Below, in pieces: positions 23,536 through 34,051 of a stretch of 64,000 nt of DNA. Positions within the stretch are counted from its first letter, which is position 1. Every line of letters starts with the position of its first letter. Made by a program: the position numbers and the translations under genes. The notes below the pieces were generated by a model that did no database searches, was not told the DNA's origin, and saw only the letters and a program-made list of their open reading frames with translations. Source of the stretch: Cytidiella melzeri (lineage: Eukaryota; Basidiomycota; Agaricomycetes; Polyporales; Irpicaceae); assembly GCA_022592445.1 (NCBI GenBank), contig JABYQR010000144.1, forward strand, positions 40,172-104,171, in the 5' to 3' direction.

Positions 23536-25164
23536 ATGCACCTCTACCCCGTCTCCTACTCACCAGGGATCCTAACTCTGAGCTTTTTCATTCTTCTCGT
23601 CAACTTGCTTCCATGGCACGTCCAACCACTCACCCCAGCTGTCCTTCTCTACGCGTTCCAAGACTCACCTCTCCCCTTGCTTCTCTCTCCGTTTCTCGTC
23701 CCATCATCCTGGGGCGCGTCGTTAGCGAGGATACTGCAACTCGGTTGGCTCGCAACACAACCTCCGTCCCCCAGGCTCTCTCTCCGATACTTTGTTCAAC
23801 TTTACCCCGTCCTCGTCGCGGCGCGTGCAGGGACAGGATACGTGTTTGGACGATCTGTGGGGTGGCAGTATCCGCGGTTGTTCAGCCACGACGCTGTTTA
23901 CGAGCCTGTAGCAGGATTTGGACCGCTCGTTCTCGGTTCGCTCTTGTTCGATGAGACACTGCTTGGAGGATTTGGACGACGGCCCCAGTTGTTGTTGATT
24001 CGAATGGCTGTTATGCTTGTGTTTGTTTTGTTGGACGGGATGCCTTGGGGGTACGTGTGCGGAGCTGCGATTGTAGGAGTTCATCGGCTTTTGCATTCCT
24101 TTTTGGGTGATAGCAAGTACGCTGTCTTGCCCTGGCACGCACCGGCCTCGTCTCAAGCGGGAACCAACAACAACAACAACAACAACAACAACACCCCTCC
24201 GCTCTCCAGTAAACATATATTCCTTACATCCATCGCAGCGCTAGTCTCCATAGCCATCGTCGGATCCACTTCGAGCAAAATCACTTCTCTCTATTTTGTA
24301 CTTCCACCCCAACCTCAAGACGTCCACATCGTCATGCTTACAGTTCCTCGGCTACGCAACCTTGCGTCAGACGTGATGATCGAAAGCATCCAGTCTTACG
24401 TCGAACCTTGGCACGTCAACGCCAACTCCTCTCTCACTGCTTTTGCCCACTTAGGCCTCGACGGGAAACATGTCGCGTTTGAGCGCGCCAAGGCGTTTTT
24501 TCGCGGTACGAGTACGAGTGCGGGCGTGGGGGACGCGCGGACGAGGGTTTTGCCTATCACGTTTCATGTTGAGCCGGCGCACTGGCAGGGTGAGCCTTTC
24601 ATGAGTCATCATGCTCATTTGGCGGACGCGATGCGTTATGCGAATTTTGTGGGACACGAGTGGACGATGTTTGTTGAAGATGATTTTGTGTTGTGTGATG
24701 TGTGGGGGTGGGAGAACCTCATGAGGGTTATGGCGCGGTTGGTAGATGGTGGGTCGAAAGGGAAGAGGTTTAACGGAGCGTTCGTAGGCACAGGTGGAAG
24801 GTCTGTCTATTCTTCTTGTGCTTGTATTTGTACAGATGAATTTTCTTATATTTCGGTTTTTAGCGGTTTGGTGTTTCACCGCTCTCTCCTCCCCACCCTC
24901 GAACATCTGCTGTCAGTACTAGCCTCGATGGAAGCTAGCAACGAAAACAAGCCGATGCCTGCAGACGTACTGATGCAACAATGTCTCAGCGGAGAGTTGT
25001 CGTTTTGTCCCAACGACGGATACGTGATTAGCAGTCGGATGTTGATGGGTCATCGGGGTGGACAGATTAGTACGGGGGATAGGTTGTACGAGGATGGGAA
25101 GTGGGCTTGCGGGTGGAGGCATCCGAAGCATGGGGCCAAGGGCGCTGCGGTTGTTGTGGTTTAG
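23536..25164 (+). CDS. Membrane-anchored glycosyltransferase-like protein
   Basis: The protein starts at an ATG at 23536. It has one intron, 24801-24863 (GTCTGT...TTTTTAG), which joins GTGG to SGLVFHRSLLPTLEHLL. The first ~200 residues contain several hydrophobic segments (ILTLSFFILLVNLL, AVLLYAFQDSPLPLLL, LLIRMAVMLVFVLLDGMPW). A lumenal-type linker with nine consecutive Asn encoded by an AAC microsatellite (24166-24192) follows, then another hydrophobic segment (IFLTSIAALVSIAIV). The C-terminal ~300 residues carry HIVMLTVPRLRN, FMSHHAHLADAMRYAN, an acidic EWTMFVEDDF motif (an EDD metal-binding type) and MQQCLSGELSFCPNDGY. This pattern suggests a nucleotide-sugar glycosyltransferase of the secretory pathway. 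The family is not certain and no partner is implied by the neighbours. Confidence 0.6.
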   Translation: MHLYPVSYSPGILTLSFFILLVNLLPWHVQPLTPAVLLYAFQDSPLPLLLSPFLVPSSWGASLARILQLGWLATQPPSPRLSLRYFVQLYPVLVAARAGTGYVFGRSVGWQYPRLFSHDAVYEPVAGFGPLVLGSLLFDETLLGGFGRRPQLLLIRMAVMLVFVLLDGMPWGYVCGAAIVGVHRLLHSFLGDSKYAVLPWHAPASSQAGTNNNNNNNNNTPPLSSKHIFLTSIAALVSIAIVGSTSSKITSLYFVLPPQPQDVHIVMLTVPRLRNLASDVMIESIQSYVEPWHVNANSSLTAFAHLGLDGKHVAFERAKAFFRGTSTSAGVGDARTRVLPITFHVEPAHWQGEPFMSHHAHLADAMRYANFVGHEWTMFVEDDFVLCDVWGWENLMRVMARLVDGGSKGKRFNGAFVGTGGRSVYSSCACICTDEFSYISVFSGLVFHRSLLPTLEHLLSVLASMEASNENKPMPADVLMQQCLSGELSFCPNDGYVISSRMLMGHRGGQISTGDRLYEDGKWACGWRHPKHGAKGAAVVVV

Positions 25165-26176
25165 GCGTTGGGGAGTGTCTCGCGTAGTATGGTGGAGGAG
25201 CGGAGATCTACGCGTTTTGTTGTTTTTATTATTATTGCATGTGCGCCGCGGGCGGAAGTTGCACGTTTTGGCGGTGTTTATGTATTAGATATTGATGTTG
25301 TGCAGGCTGCATTGGATGTGATTGAATTTAGAAGTAGTATGTCGGTGTAGGAGAGTACAACGGCCGAGCTGACCGGCGACCCGACAGCTTTGTGGCGGTA
25401 GCTTATGTAAGGCTTACACGTTGCTGTCAGTGCAGGCTGTAGGATCTAATGTAGTCTTCTGGCGATGTATGCACCACAGAATCAAGTTCTGCGCGACAGC
25501 AGTCGATATTCGTATGATCAGGCAGGCATAGTTCTTGCGACAAGCACATGCTACCCTACCTTCTCCTCTGACGTTGGCATTTCCCTCCTCGTGGCAAGAA
25601 ACACCTAGTATCGCATGGCCCTCCATGGTTCGAATTCACTCAACTCCGTAATTTTACAAACGAGAGCAGGGCACTTGATGTCACTTGATTCCTCGAGTCC
25701 CTCGCCGCTCGTGCATTGTGGTGCTGCGAGTACACGTTCGCGACAGTGGCAGGCTCGGTAGATGCAGACAGCTGGTCATCTCTTCGTCGAAGGAGGGCTA
25801 CATGTGCCATCTCTACTCAACCGTGCACATGTTCTCTATTCGTGCTCGACATGCTATCACTTTGTCAACGCGGCAACAGTTCATTTATGCTACTTTATCT
25901 GTGAGTAATAGTGTGGCATATGGCTCGCAACGTTGCACCTCTGCTCAACTTGTCGTAGAGCACGTTATCGTTGGCCCATGAGCACAATGCAGCCATATGG
26001 CTGACCTTCACTTCTGCCGACGGCCACTGCGTTCCATATCGTTCGCTGTGGCATGTGCGTGCGTGCGTGCGCGGCAAATTCTGGTCCAACGTTTCGCTCA
26101 TGTCCCCCGTATATAAGAGACGTAGCTTGCAAGTCCACCTCCTCAGCTCGAGCTCCTCTTCTCAACTAACATCGCG
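25165..26176. other. Intergenic region; promoter of the ribonuclease gene
   Basis: No supported gene lies in this 1.0-kb stretch. A TATA box (TATATAAG near 26110) stands about 65 bp before the ribonuclease ATG. Confidence 0.5.
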
Positions 26177-26832
26177 ATGTTCAAACAGATTGCAGTAGCC
26201 CTCGTCCTCACTTCCGCCACGATGGCAGCTAGCATTGCTGGTCGTTCCCTGCCCACTGGTACTGTCACATGTGGGAGCAACAAGTACACCGCTTCTGAGC
26301 TTACAGCTGCGATCAATGCTGGCTTGAAGGATATGGACTCGGGAGACTTACCAGGTGTGTATTGGACATCACACGAACACATGTAGGCTGACGATCTTCG
26401 CAGACGATTACCCCCACCAGTACTACTCGTGAGTTTCTTTCATGCGCAATATATAATCACAATTTCCTGACTAGGATACAGCGAGGCTTCCGAAGATATC
26501 ACGTTGTGGTGCAGCGGCGACGGCCCTTGGTACGAGGTACATCATCGCCATCCTTAACCAACGCTTTCCACTCTCACTCACTCATCGCTTTCGGTGTCTT
26601 CCCAGTTCCCACTTGTGCCTGGTGGAAGTATCTACACCTCCAGTTCGAGCGACTACGTCTCTCCTGGCACAGATCGTGTCATCTTCACCGAGAGTGGTAC
26701 CTATTGCGCGTGCGTTGTCTGTTTTGTAACTCTTTGTTGCGAGGTACTCTGCTCACGGGAAGTGTTGATAGAGTTGTTACTCATACTGGGGCTGCGAGCT
26801 ACGACGGATTCGTCGCCTGCAAAGGCGATTAG
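26177..26832 (+). CDS. Secreted guanyl-specific ribonuclease (T1/N1/U2 family)
   Basis: This is a small extracellular endoribonuclease expected to cut single-stranded RNA 3' of guanosine. Five exons fit: 26177-26354, 26404-26428 (25 nt), 26482-26536, 26606-26709 and 26772-26832. A signal peptide (MFKQIAVALVLTSATMAAS) precedes VTCGSNKYTASELTAAIN. The catalytic residues of the RNase T1 fold are all in place: His in YPHQYY, Glu in WYEFP, Arg in GTDRVIF and His in VTHTGA. Cys residues suitable for disulfides are present, and the ending YDGFVACKGD matches the family. Predicted size, about 140 residues, is normal. The role may be nutritional or competitive; nothing in the context decides this. Confidence 0.88.
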
Positions 26833-27263
26833 TCTACAAGTTGTGCCGGTGTATCAAAATATTCTGTAGCTTTGTTTGTATGCGTTTGACCTTGAGGACA
26901 ATTTCTTTGGAATAGAAGCAGTGCCTATATCTTCACTATTACATTCGTTTGCCAGCGATGCCAAAAAGCACATATACATATACACGGATTCATGAGTAGC
27001 AAAGTACACTTCTACATTTGGCGCTGGCCACCGTCGTGGCGTCTCTCCGGGCGAATCGGGCAGTCCAACAAGTCTCATCTCACCGCCCACCCACGACCCC
27101 AAGACAGTGCATGTCCCCAGGCCATATATCTTCGCTTTCAACAACGATATGGACTAAACTCAACGAGCTGTACTCTTCTTCTTCTGCCGCCTCTGCCACT
27201 ACCGTCCCAACAACAAGCAGCGGCTGGAACTCCTACTCCTACTCCTACTACTACTACTACTTG
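26833..27263. other. 5' region of the hydrolase gene with a CTCCTA/CTA microsatellite
   Basis: The stretch ends in a short repeat (about 27226-27262) of ACTCCT and CTA units just before the hydrolase ATG. If the ATG were further upstream the repeat would encode a Ser/Tyr run; I prefer the ATG at 27264, which places it in the leader. Confidence 0.4.
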
Positions 27264-29196
27264 ATGAACACGACGATGCCACGCCCTTCGACTTCGTTCA
27301 ACTGCATCACACTCACACTCTTGATCCTCCCCGCTATAGTCCTCACAGCGTACTTTCTCACTTCGTTTCCTCACGTACCTGAATCTGTCGTCGTTCATCC
27401 GTCTTTGGCTAGCCTCGTCGCGAACGAAAGTCGCAGCGTTGCGGAACGTGTTAAGGCGGTGTATCCTGAGGATTTTTGGGCAGATGGGAGAGGAGAGGGA
27501 GGAGAGGGAGGAGGAGGAGGGTATGTTAGTTTGCCTCTTGGAAGGACGAGGTATTGGATGATAGGTCCTGAGGATGGGACGAAGGTGCGCCACTGATTGT
27601 TCATTTCGGGATGAGGGTTTGCGTTGCGTTCTTTGGACTCACGTGTGCTGTTATCATGTTATGCGTGTAGCTCGTGTTGATACACGGTCTTTCTGTACCT
27701 TCCATCATATGGAAGGACGTCGCTCCCGAGCTCGCTCGTAAAGGGTACAGAATATTGCTATACGGTGCGTACCCCTTTTTTCTTTTGTTCTTTAGCTCTT
27801 TAGCTAGAACAAATCGCCAAGCATCTCGTGCTCACTACTGAGCGTTTTCACCTTTTCTCAAAATTAGACCTGTATGGACGAGGATATTCAGATGCACCGC
27901 AAGTCACGTACAGTACCTCGTTGTACGTCACGCAGCTCGCCTTGTTACTGCAATACGTCGGGTGGGAAAAAACGAACGTGGTTGGGATATCTATGGTATG
28001 TGGGTTCCTGGTTTGTCGTTGCTGGAAACCCACTTCCCTTTGATTCACACTGCAATGTTTTTTTCTGTGTTTTTTATTTTTAGGGTGGAGGGATTGCTGC
28101 AGCGTTTTGCGTCCAGTTTCCTCATCTCGTCACGGGCAAGGTCGCCTTGTTAGCTGCTGCAGGCATAATCGAGGTCCGTTCATCCCAATCTTTTCTTGGC
28201 GTTTTTTTTCTTCTCATCCCTCATCCTTGATCACACTCTGCTGCGATATATATAGGCCCCGGATATGTCAAGGACATCGCGGTTGTTATCATCGCCGCTC
28301 ATGCAACTCGTCACCTCTAGCTACCCATTTCGAGTACGTCCTTACACTACAACTACAACTACACTACCACTCTTGAGTACTGGCACTCAATACCGAGATT
28401 AGATGTACCTCAAACACCTCGCAAACACGTCCAATTCTTCTCTCAACCACGATGACCCGTTTTCAGAGGTACGATCCCCACCCCCCCCCCCCCTCCCCCC
28501 CACATTTATTCTGTTTTCTCTGTCTTTTGGGATTGATAAGGAATGCTGTTTGTTTACCCTTCCTCTTTATTTGTTTGGAACTGGACAGCTCATCCGGATA
28601 CAATCTGCTCATTTACCGGGGTACAACCCTGCGATTGCGTCTTCTATTAGAGACGGGCCTGTGAGGAACTTGGCACCTGTGTTTGCGCAGTTGGGGAGGC
28701 AGACGAGGAAGAAGGGTAGTAGGAAGGAGAGGGGGGCGGGGGTGGGTGAGGGTGAGGGGAGGTTGTTACTCGTTTGGGTACGTTTTCTTCTTCTTTTCTT
28801 TTTTGTTTTAACCAACTTTGCGTTCTACTCTCGGAGTTTGTTTCTTTTTTCTGAACGCTAAAGGTTATGGGTTAGGGAACTCGAGATAAAGTCGTGCCGT
28901 ACCATTATGCGTCACGGGTGATGGCGTTGCTCGGAGGGTCCTCCTCCTCTGGTTCACATACTACCACTTATTCCTCTTCCTCTTTCTCGCAAGAACACAT
29001 CGAGGGTCAAACTGCTTTTGGAGTGAGAAAACCTAGTGTGGAGAGTAGAGAAGAGAGGGAGGAGGAGGGGGAGGAGGGGCATGTGAGGCTTGTGACTCTT
29101 GATGGGGCTGGACATGATCTTACTGTGAGCGACCCTGAGATTGTCGTGCAGTTGTTGAAGGGGTTCTTTCGAGCCCGGGGGGGGGGGAGTAAGTAG
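27264..29196 (+). CDS. Membrane-anchored alpha/beta hydrolase
   Basis: Eight exons fit: 27264-27584, 27671-27774, 27868-27995, 28084-28173, 28256-28333, 28403-28468, 28589-28777 and 28876-29196. A single N-terminal hydrophobic anchor (ITLTLLILPAIVLTAYFLTSF) is followed by the alpha/beta-hydrolase fold. The oxyanion motif is LVLIHGLSVPS, then DLYGRGYSDAP. The nucleophile elbow VVGISMGGG is formed across the junction of exons 3 and 4, the acid is in WGTRDKVVP and the catalytic His in LDGAGHDL. Low-complexity inserts (a Gly/Glu run near 27480-27520, a Lys/Arg/Gly stretch and an Arg/Glu run near the C-terminus) are unusual for the fold. Intron 6 carries a long C tract (about 28477-28500). Substrate is not predictable. 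Confidence 0.8.
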
Positions 29197-29560
29197 TTAG
29201 ATATACGTACAGTAATAAGTGTGATTGGGATATGTGCGCTCCTTTTTTTGGTTTTGGTTGGGTTGTGGACGTTATTTGCTCGCGCTCTCTCTGGTGGTGC
29301 GGACATTTGTATTCTTTCTTTGGTGTTTTGCATGTCTGGTTTTTTGCGTGTCCTAGATTATCATTGTCCTAACAGCTACTCTCCCCTTGGTTTGGTGGCT
29401 ACACCAGAGCATGTACAACTCATACAGGTGTGTAGAGATATGTGTTGCCTAGAAGGCATGGCTACAAAGACTCTGGAATAGAAGTAGATGTACTGTAAGA
29501 AGCACTGGTGCCAGGATAGTGGTACAAAGTACCAAAAACTAGGTACCGTTGGGGCCTTAC
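29197..29560. other. Spacer before the gypsy element
   Basis: No gene is recognised. It ends in CTTAC, the left copy of the 5-bp target duplication of the downstream retrotransposon. Confidence 0.5.
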
Positions 29561-30080
29561 TGTCAGGAACACAACCCAACTCTATGAAGAGCGAGGGAGT
29601 GACGACAAGGGGGGGAGGAACGACGAGCGAACTCGCGTGGACGATGACGACAGGAGTATAGGTGATGAGGAGGAGTGGAGACACGACGACGAGGGATCAG
29701 CTGACAATGAGCTAAAGACCAGGATATATTAGCAAAGTGATGAGACTTGTACAAGGTGGACGTCACCTAAAGACCAGGAGGTAGAATCTGAGGTCTTTAG
29801 GGAGCTACAGGGTGAGTTTATATACATCTCAGACAAGGACCCCTGGTACCGGGTCTGTACTCCTAACACTGCTGTGGGAACGTATGGTGTGCTATGGTGC
29901 GATGTTCTACAATGTTCCACAATGTTCCAGCACCTTCTATGATCATGTGACCGGTCTGTCACATGCACTTGATCACCTGCAGTAGCCATGTACCATCGAT
30001 AAGATAAGATAAGGAAATTGAGAAGGTAGGATAACGAAAATAAAAGGAAAAGAAAGGAAAAAGTGTGCATGGTCGTGACA
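29561..30080 (-). repeat. 3' LTR of the gypsy element
   Basis: This 520-bp copy is nearly identical to 36283-36801; differences I see are one G in a G run and a C/T change near 30034. It begins TGTCACGACC and ends CCTGACA in sense. Confidence 0.9.
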
Positions 30081-30093
30081 TTACCCCCCTCCT
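30081..30093 (-). other. Polypurine tract of the gypsy element
   Basis: Directly inside the 3' LTR the sense strand reads AGGAGGGGGGTAA, the plus-strand priming site expected there. The Pol stop codon overlaps its start. Confidence 0.8.
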
Positions 30094-33000
30094 AAAGGCC
30101 TTTTCTCCGGAAGGCAGGAGTCGAGTCTTTTCCGTCTTCCCACAAGGATACGCGTCGTAGAGTTTCGGAAGGTAGTTTCTCAAAATTCTCGTTGATTGGT
30201 CGAAAATTCATCGCCAAGAATAGAGATGCAGCGATTGGTCGTGGAGCTCCTGGGTGCCGTCTGTGGAAGTCTTTAACCGCTTCATCAGCATGAGTAACGT
30301 TGGTTGCGGGTTCCCAGGAGTTTTCTGAATCTGGGTATCCTTTCCACTTGACGCGATACTGGAATTCCTTCTTTCGACCAAAGATCCTTGAATCAAGAAT
30401 CTGTTCTACCTCGTACTCCTCTTCTTCGTCTACCACAATTGGTTCAGGTTCAGGAAATTCCCGATTAGGGACCAAACTTGCCGTCTTGGCTGGTCGCAAC
30501 CTATCCACATGGAACACCGGGTGGCGCTTGTCCCGGATGGTAAGCTTAACCCGGTAGTTCAAATCCCCAATCTTTTCTAAGATCTCATAGGGACCATCTC
30601 GTTTTGGTGCTAGCTTTGCCACCGGCTGTTCCTTTGGATGCTTCTCGCGTTCCACATAAACCTTGTCACCAACTTTAAACTGCGGGGCCTTTGTAACTCC
30701 GTGATCGTAGAATCGTTTCATGCGTTCCGCCGTGAGCTGTAGTGCAGCTTTGGCGTCTTCTTGGGCTTCTCGGAGCGCTCGAAGGCGTTCGTCTGCTGCG
30801 GGAACGTTTGATACTGGATTCAAAGGCACCTGGAATTCCGGTAGATACCCATAGATCAGTTCAAAGGGAGCCTTCCCGGTGGACGAGTGTACGCGGCTAT
30901 TAAGCGCAAACTCCGCAATTGGCAACCAGTCTACCCAGTCATCCTGTCTGAAGGAGCAGAACACTCTGAGATACTGTTCTATTTCTTGATTCATACGTTC
31001 GGTTTTACCATCTGTCTGAGGATGGTACGCAGTGGACATAGACGACTTTACTCCGAGTGCATCGTAGATAGCACGGAGAAACTTGGACGCAAATACCGAT
31101 CCGCGGTCTGAGATCATCTGGCGAGGTACCCCATGGAGTCGAAACACGTTTGCGATATAGTCCTGCACGTGTTCGGGAGTTTTCATGCTTTCTCGTGATG
31201 GATAGCAATGCACCTGCGCTGTTGTCCGATCAACTACGACTGTGATAGAATCGTATCCTTCACATGGCGGTAATTTGACAATGAAGTCCGTGGTAACGCT
31301 TTCCCATGGGGCATTGGGCGGATCTAGTGGATTGAGTGGACCACGTGGTGGGGCGGGGTATGTCTTGGTTCTTTGACAGGTGTCACACGTGTCTACATAG
31401 TCATTGACAAAGCGTGTCATGCTGGGCCACCAGTAGTTCCGAGATAGTAACTCCAGTGTTTTGTACCTGCCCGGATGTCCGGCAGCAGGTAAGTCATGGT
31501 GCCTCCGAACTAGTTCCTTTCGGATCTCGTCATCTTTAGGGACGTAAACTTTTTCCCGGAACAACAACAGTCCATTCTCCACGTTCCACTCTTCGAGTCC
31601 GCGGCTAAGAAGACGAGGTCCGAGTTTCTTTACTTTGGCAAGTGCTTCTGCCACCTCGGTCTCTCGAAGAGAACATTCACGGATACGTTTCAACAAGTCT
31701 CTGTCTGGTTGTACACTAGCTTGTCCACGTTGAGAAGCAGCAGCTCGGAACACCTCAGGTGCTAAGACTACTCGTGACAGATTGTCTTCTTCATCTTTGA
31801 CCTCGTGTTGACCCAATCGTGACATGGAATCCGACTTTCCCATAGATTTCCCGGGTTTTGGGATGATCTCAAAGTTGAAACGTGAGAGAAATAACGACCA
31901 ACGTGCTTGACGGCGTGTCAAGTTACGAGCTGTCTTCCAGTACTCGAGGTTCTTGTGGTCAGAGAAGATAGGGAATTTCTCTGGTAGCCCTTCCAAGTAA
32001 TGACGCCAGTCTTCAAGGGCTCGTACAATTGCCATGAGTTCTCGGTCGTAGATCTCATAGTTTCGTTCAGTCTCAGTCATGCCTTCAGACCGATAGGCTA
32101 CTGGATGCCACGTGCCGTCTTCGGCTTGTTGTTCCAATACCCCTCCCATTGCATACCCGGATGCATCCGTTTCCAAACGTGTGGGTCTATCAAAACTCCA
32201 CATGGCCAATACCGGCGCTTCCACAAATCGTCGGCGGAGTTCATCAAACGCCGACTGTTCTTCAGGACCCCATTTCCAAGGAACCTTGCCCGTGAGACGG
32301 TCTAAGGGCTTACATATCTTTCCGAAGTCCTTGATGAATCTCCGGTAGAAGTTTGCAAACCCACGGAATCGGCGAATATCGGAGACATTCTGCGGTACAG
32401 GCCACTCAGCCACTGCCTTTACTTTGACAGGGTCCATGCGTAACTGATTGTGACCAATGATAACACCAAGATATTCTGTCTCTGAACGCTCAAATTCGCA
32501 TTTCTCCGGTTTAAGAAACAGATCATGTTGTCTGAGCCGTCTCAGAACTTCATGTACCACCTCGCGGTGCTCGGAGATCTCCTTGGAATAGATGAGGATA
32601 TCATCTAGGTAGACGGTGACCTTGCCCTCAGCAATAAGATCAGCAAAGATGTCGTTCATCATGTTCTGGAATGTGGCCGGGGAATTGGTAAGACCAAAGA
32701 ACATGACCGTGGGTTCAAACAGTCCTCGGTTGGTGACAAATGCAGCCTTGTGTTCATCGCCTTCCTTGATGCGGACATTATTGTATCCCCATCTGACGTC
32801 CAGCTTAGTGAAGAACTTAGCCCCTCTTAGTCTATCCATGAGTTCAGAAATTAATGGTAATGGATATCTGTTCTTGATGGTGATCTCGTTCAACTTTCGA
32901 TAGTCCTGAACCGGGCGTAACTTCCCATCCTTTTTTTTGACAAAGAAGAAGGGTGACGCCATTGGGGACTTCGACGGTCGAATGTACCCTTTCTCTAGAT

Positions 33001-34045
33001 TCTCTTGGATAAACTTATCAAGCTCTTCTTGCTCAGGGTGTGATAGCGGGTAAACCTTTGCGTGGAATCCTTTTGCTTCCGGAATCAACTCAATTGCATG
33101 GTCGTACGACTTGTGTTCTGGAAGTCGTTGAGATTCCGTTTCAGAGAAAATGTGAGCATGTCGTCGATATTGCTCAGGCACCATCTCCTCAAAGGTTTTC
33201 ACCGGTTTCACCCGGTTCTCAACCTCCGCTAGTTCACTAGAATACGTATACCCTGCCAGAGTGAACAAACGTTCGCCTTCTTGTACCATGGGTGTCGGAC
33301 GTGTGCGTACAATGCGTCGGGGAGTTCCTTTTCCACCGAGCTGAGTAGTGGCCTGTGCCTGTAACTTCGGCGATTCGGCCCCATCCAAACTTCCTGAACC
33401 TTCCATGGTCTCTTCGAGGTCTTCTTCGGTTTCCTCCGTATCCACCGGCAAGTACGGAAGTTGTTCCACAACTTTCCGTAATCCCGGGGTCCTCTTCTTC
33501 CGTTTAGGCTCAGCTGTCCTCTTAGCTGCAACCTCCTTCGCTTCCTCAACCCTTTCTCTGGGTTTACATGCATCAGGACATCCATCCATCCTGATGATAC
33601 CTTCGTACCAATCAATGGTGGGGTTGTGATACCGCAACCAATCAATTCCTATGATCACGTCTTCTGGCCCAATATCAGTGACCGTGAAAATGGTCCTTTC
33701 CTCGTGGTCTCCTATCCTCATATTGAGAATGGCAACCTCATCAATAGCCCCGTCTCGATTTGGGGTCCCGTCTATGTTGTACACCGGAATGGGTTGTTTC
33801 AACTTCCGGGTCCTAATACGATGCTCTCGAACAAACCGTTTATGAATGAATAGTGTCGAGGCTCCACTATCAATCATAGCTGCGACTTCTTTAGATCTCC
33901 GCACTCCTGAGACTGTGATAGGTACGTGAAAATGTTCGGATTCAGAACCAGTCTCTAGTACATCAGATGCGAGTATGGAAAATCTATTAGTACATGGTAA
34001 ACGTGGGGCGCGTGCTTGCGCAGCTCGAATCACGGCCCGAATCAA
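30092..34045 (-). CDS. Gypsy Pol polyprotein with chromodomain
   Basis: This open frame of about 1317 codons lacks an ATG at its start and overlaps the end of Gag in the -1 frame, so it should be made as a Gag-Pol fusion. Domains in order: aspartic protease (MIDSGAST, residues ~55-65); reverse transcriptase with the catalytic YLDDILIYS; RNase H (ETDASGYAMGG); integrase with an HHCC zinc finger (HHDLPAAGHPG ... CDTCQRTK), TTDFIVKLP, ISDRGSVF and HPQTDGKTERMNQ for the D,D,E triad; and a C-terminal chromodomain (YEVEQILDSRIFGRKKEFQY ... WEPATNV). The chromodomain places it among chromoviruses, which target modified chromatin. No internal stop is present. Confidence 0.93.
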   Translation of the reverse strand: MIRAVIRAAQARAPRLPCTNRFSILASDVLETGSESEHFHVPITVSGVRRSKEVAAMIDSGASTLFIHKRFVREHRIRTRKLKQPIPVYNIDGTPNRDGAIDEVAILNMRIGDHEERTIFTVTDIGPEDVIIGIDWLRYHNPTIDWYEGIIRMDGCPDACKPRERVEEAKEVAAKRTAEPKRKKRTPGLRKVVEQLPYLPVDTEETEEDLEETMEGSGSLDGAESPKLQAQATTQLGGKGTPRRIVRTRPTPMVQEGERLFTLAGYTYSSELAEVENRVKPVKTFEEMVPEQYRRHAHIFSETESQRLPEHKSYDHAIELIPEAKGFHAKVYPLSHPEQEELDKFIQENLEKGYIRPSKSPMASPFFFVKKKDGKLRPVQDYRKLNEITIKNRYPLPLISELMDRLRGAKFFTKLDVRWGYNNVRIKEGDEHKAAFVTNRGLFEPTVMFFGLTNSPATFQNMMNDIFADLIAEGKVTVYLDDILIYSKEISEHREVVHEVLRRLRQHDLFLKPEKCEFERSETEYLGVIIGHNQLRMDPVKVKAVAEWPVPQNVSDIRRFRGFANFYRRFIKDFGKICKPLDRLTGKVPWKWGPEEQSAFDELRRRFVEAPVLAMWSFDRPTRLETDASGYAMGGVLEQQAEDGTWHPVAYRSEGMTETERNYEIYDRELMAIVRALEDWRHYLEGLPEKFPIFSDHKNLEYWKTARNLTRRQARWSLFLSRFNFEIIPKPGKSMGKSDSMSRLGQHEVKDEEDNLSRVVLAPEVFRAAASQRGQASVQPDRDLLKRIRECSLRETEVAEALAKVKKLGPRLLSRGLEEWNVENGLLLFREKVYVPKDDEIRKELVRRHHDLPAAGHPGRYKTLELLSRNYWWPSMTRFVNDYVDTCDTCQRTKTYPAPPRGPLNPLDPPNAPWESVTTDFIVKLPPCEGYDSITVVVDRTTAQVHCYPSRESMKTPEHVQDYIANVFRLHGVPRQMISDRGSVFASKFLRAIYDALGVKSSMSTAYHPQTDGKTERMNQEIEQYLRVFCSFRQDDWVDWLPIAEFALNSRVHSSTGKAPFELIYGYLPEFQVPLNPVSNVPAADERLRALREAQEDAKAALQLTAERMKRFYDHGVTKAPQFKVGDKVYVEREKHPKEQPVAKLAPKRDGPYEILEKIGDLNYRVKLTIRDKRHPVFHVDRLRPAKTASLVPNREFPEPEPIVVDEEEEYEVEQILDSRIFGRKKEFQYRVKWKGYPDSENSWEPATNVTHADEAVKDFHRRHPGAPRPIAASLFLAMNFRPINENFEKLPSETLRRVSLWEDGKDSTPAFRRKGL

Positions 34046-34051
34046 AAACCC
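34042..34051 (-). promoter_or_regulatory. Probable -1 ribosomal frameshift site (GGGTTTT)
   Basis: In the Gag frame the sequence is G GGT TTT TGA, a perfect X XXY YYZ heptamer directly before the stop. A -1 slip continues into TTG ATT CGG, the first codons of the open Pol frame. Confidence 0.7.

Noticed and set aside
24451..24906. Minus-strand frame of about 150 codons inside the glycosyltransferase-like gene
   Set aside because: It is antisense to a conserved coding region and has no recognisable features.
25610..25650. GGTTCGAATTC word resembling a tRNA B box
   Set aside because: No matching A box or cloverleaf stems could be formed around it, so no tRNA is called.
27138..27593. Minus-strand frame opposite the hydrolase N-terminus
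   Set aside because: Low-complexity shadow of the Gly/Glu-rich and microsatellite sequence on the plus strand.
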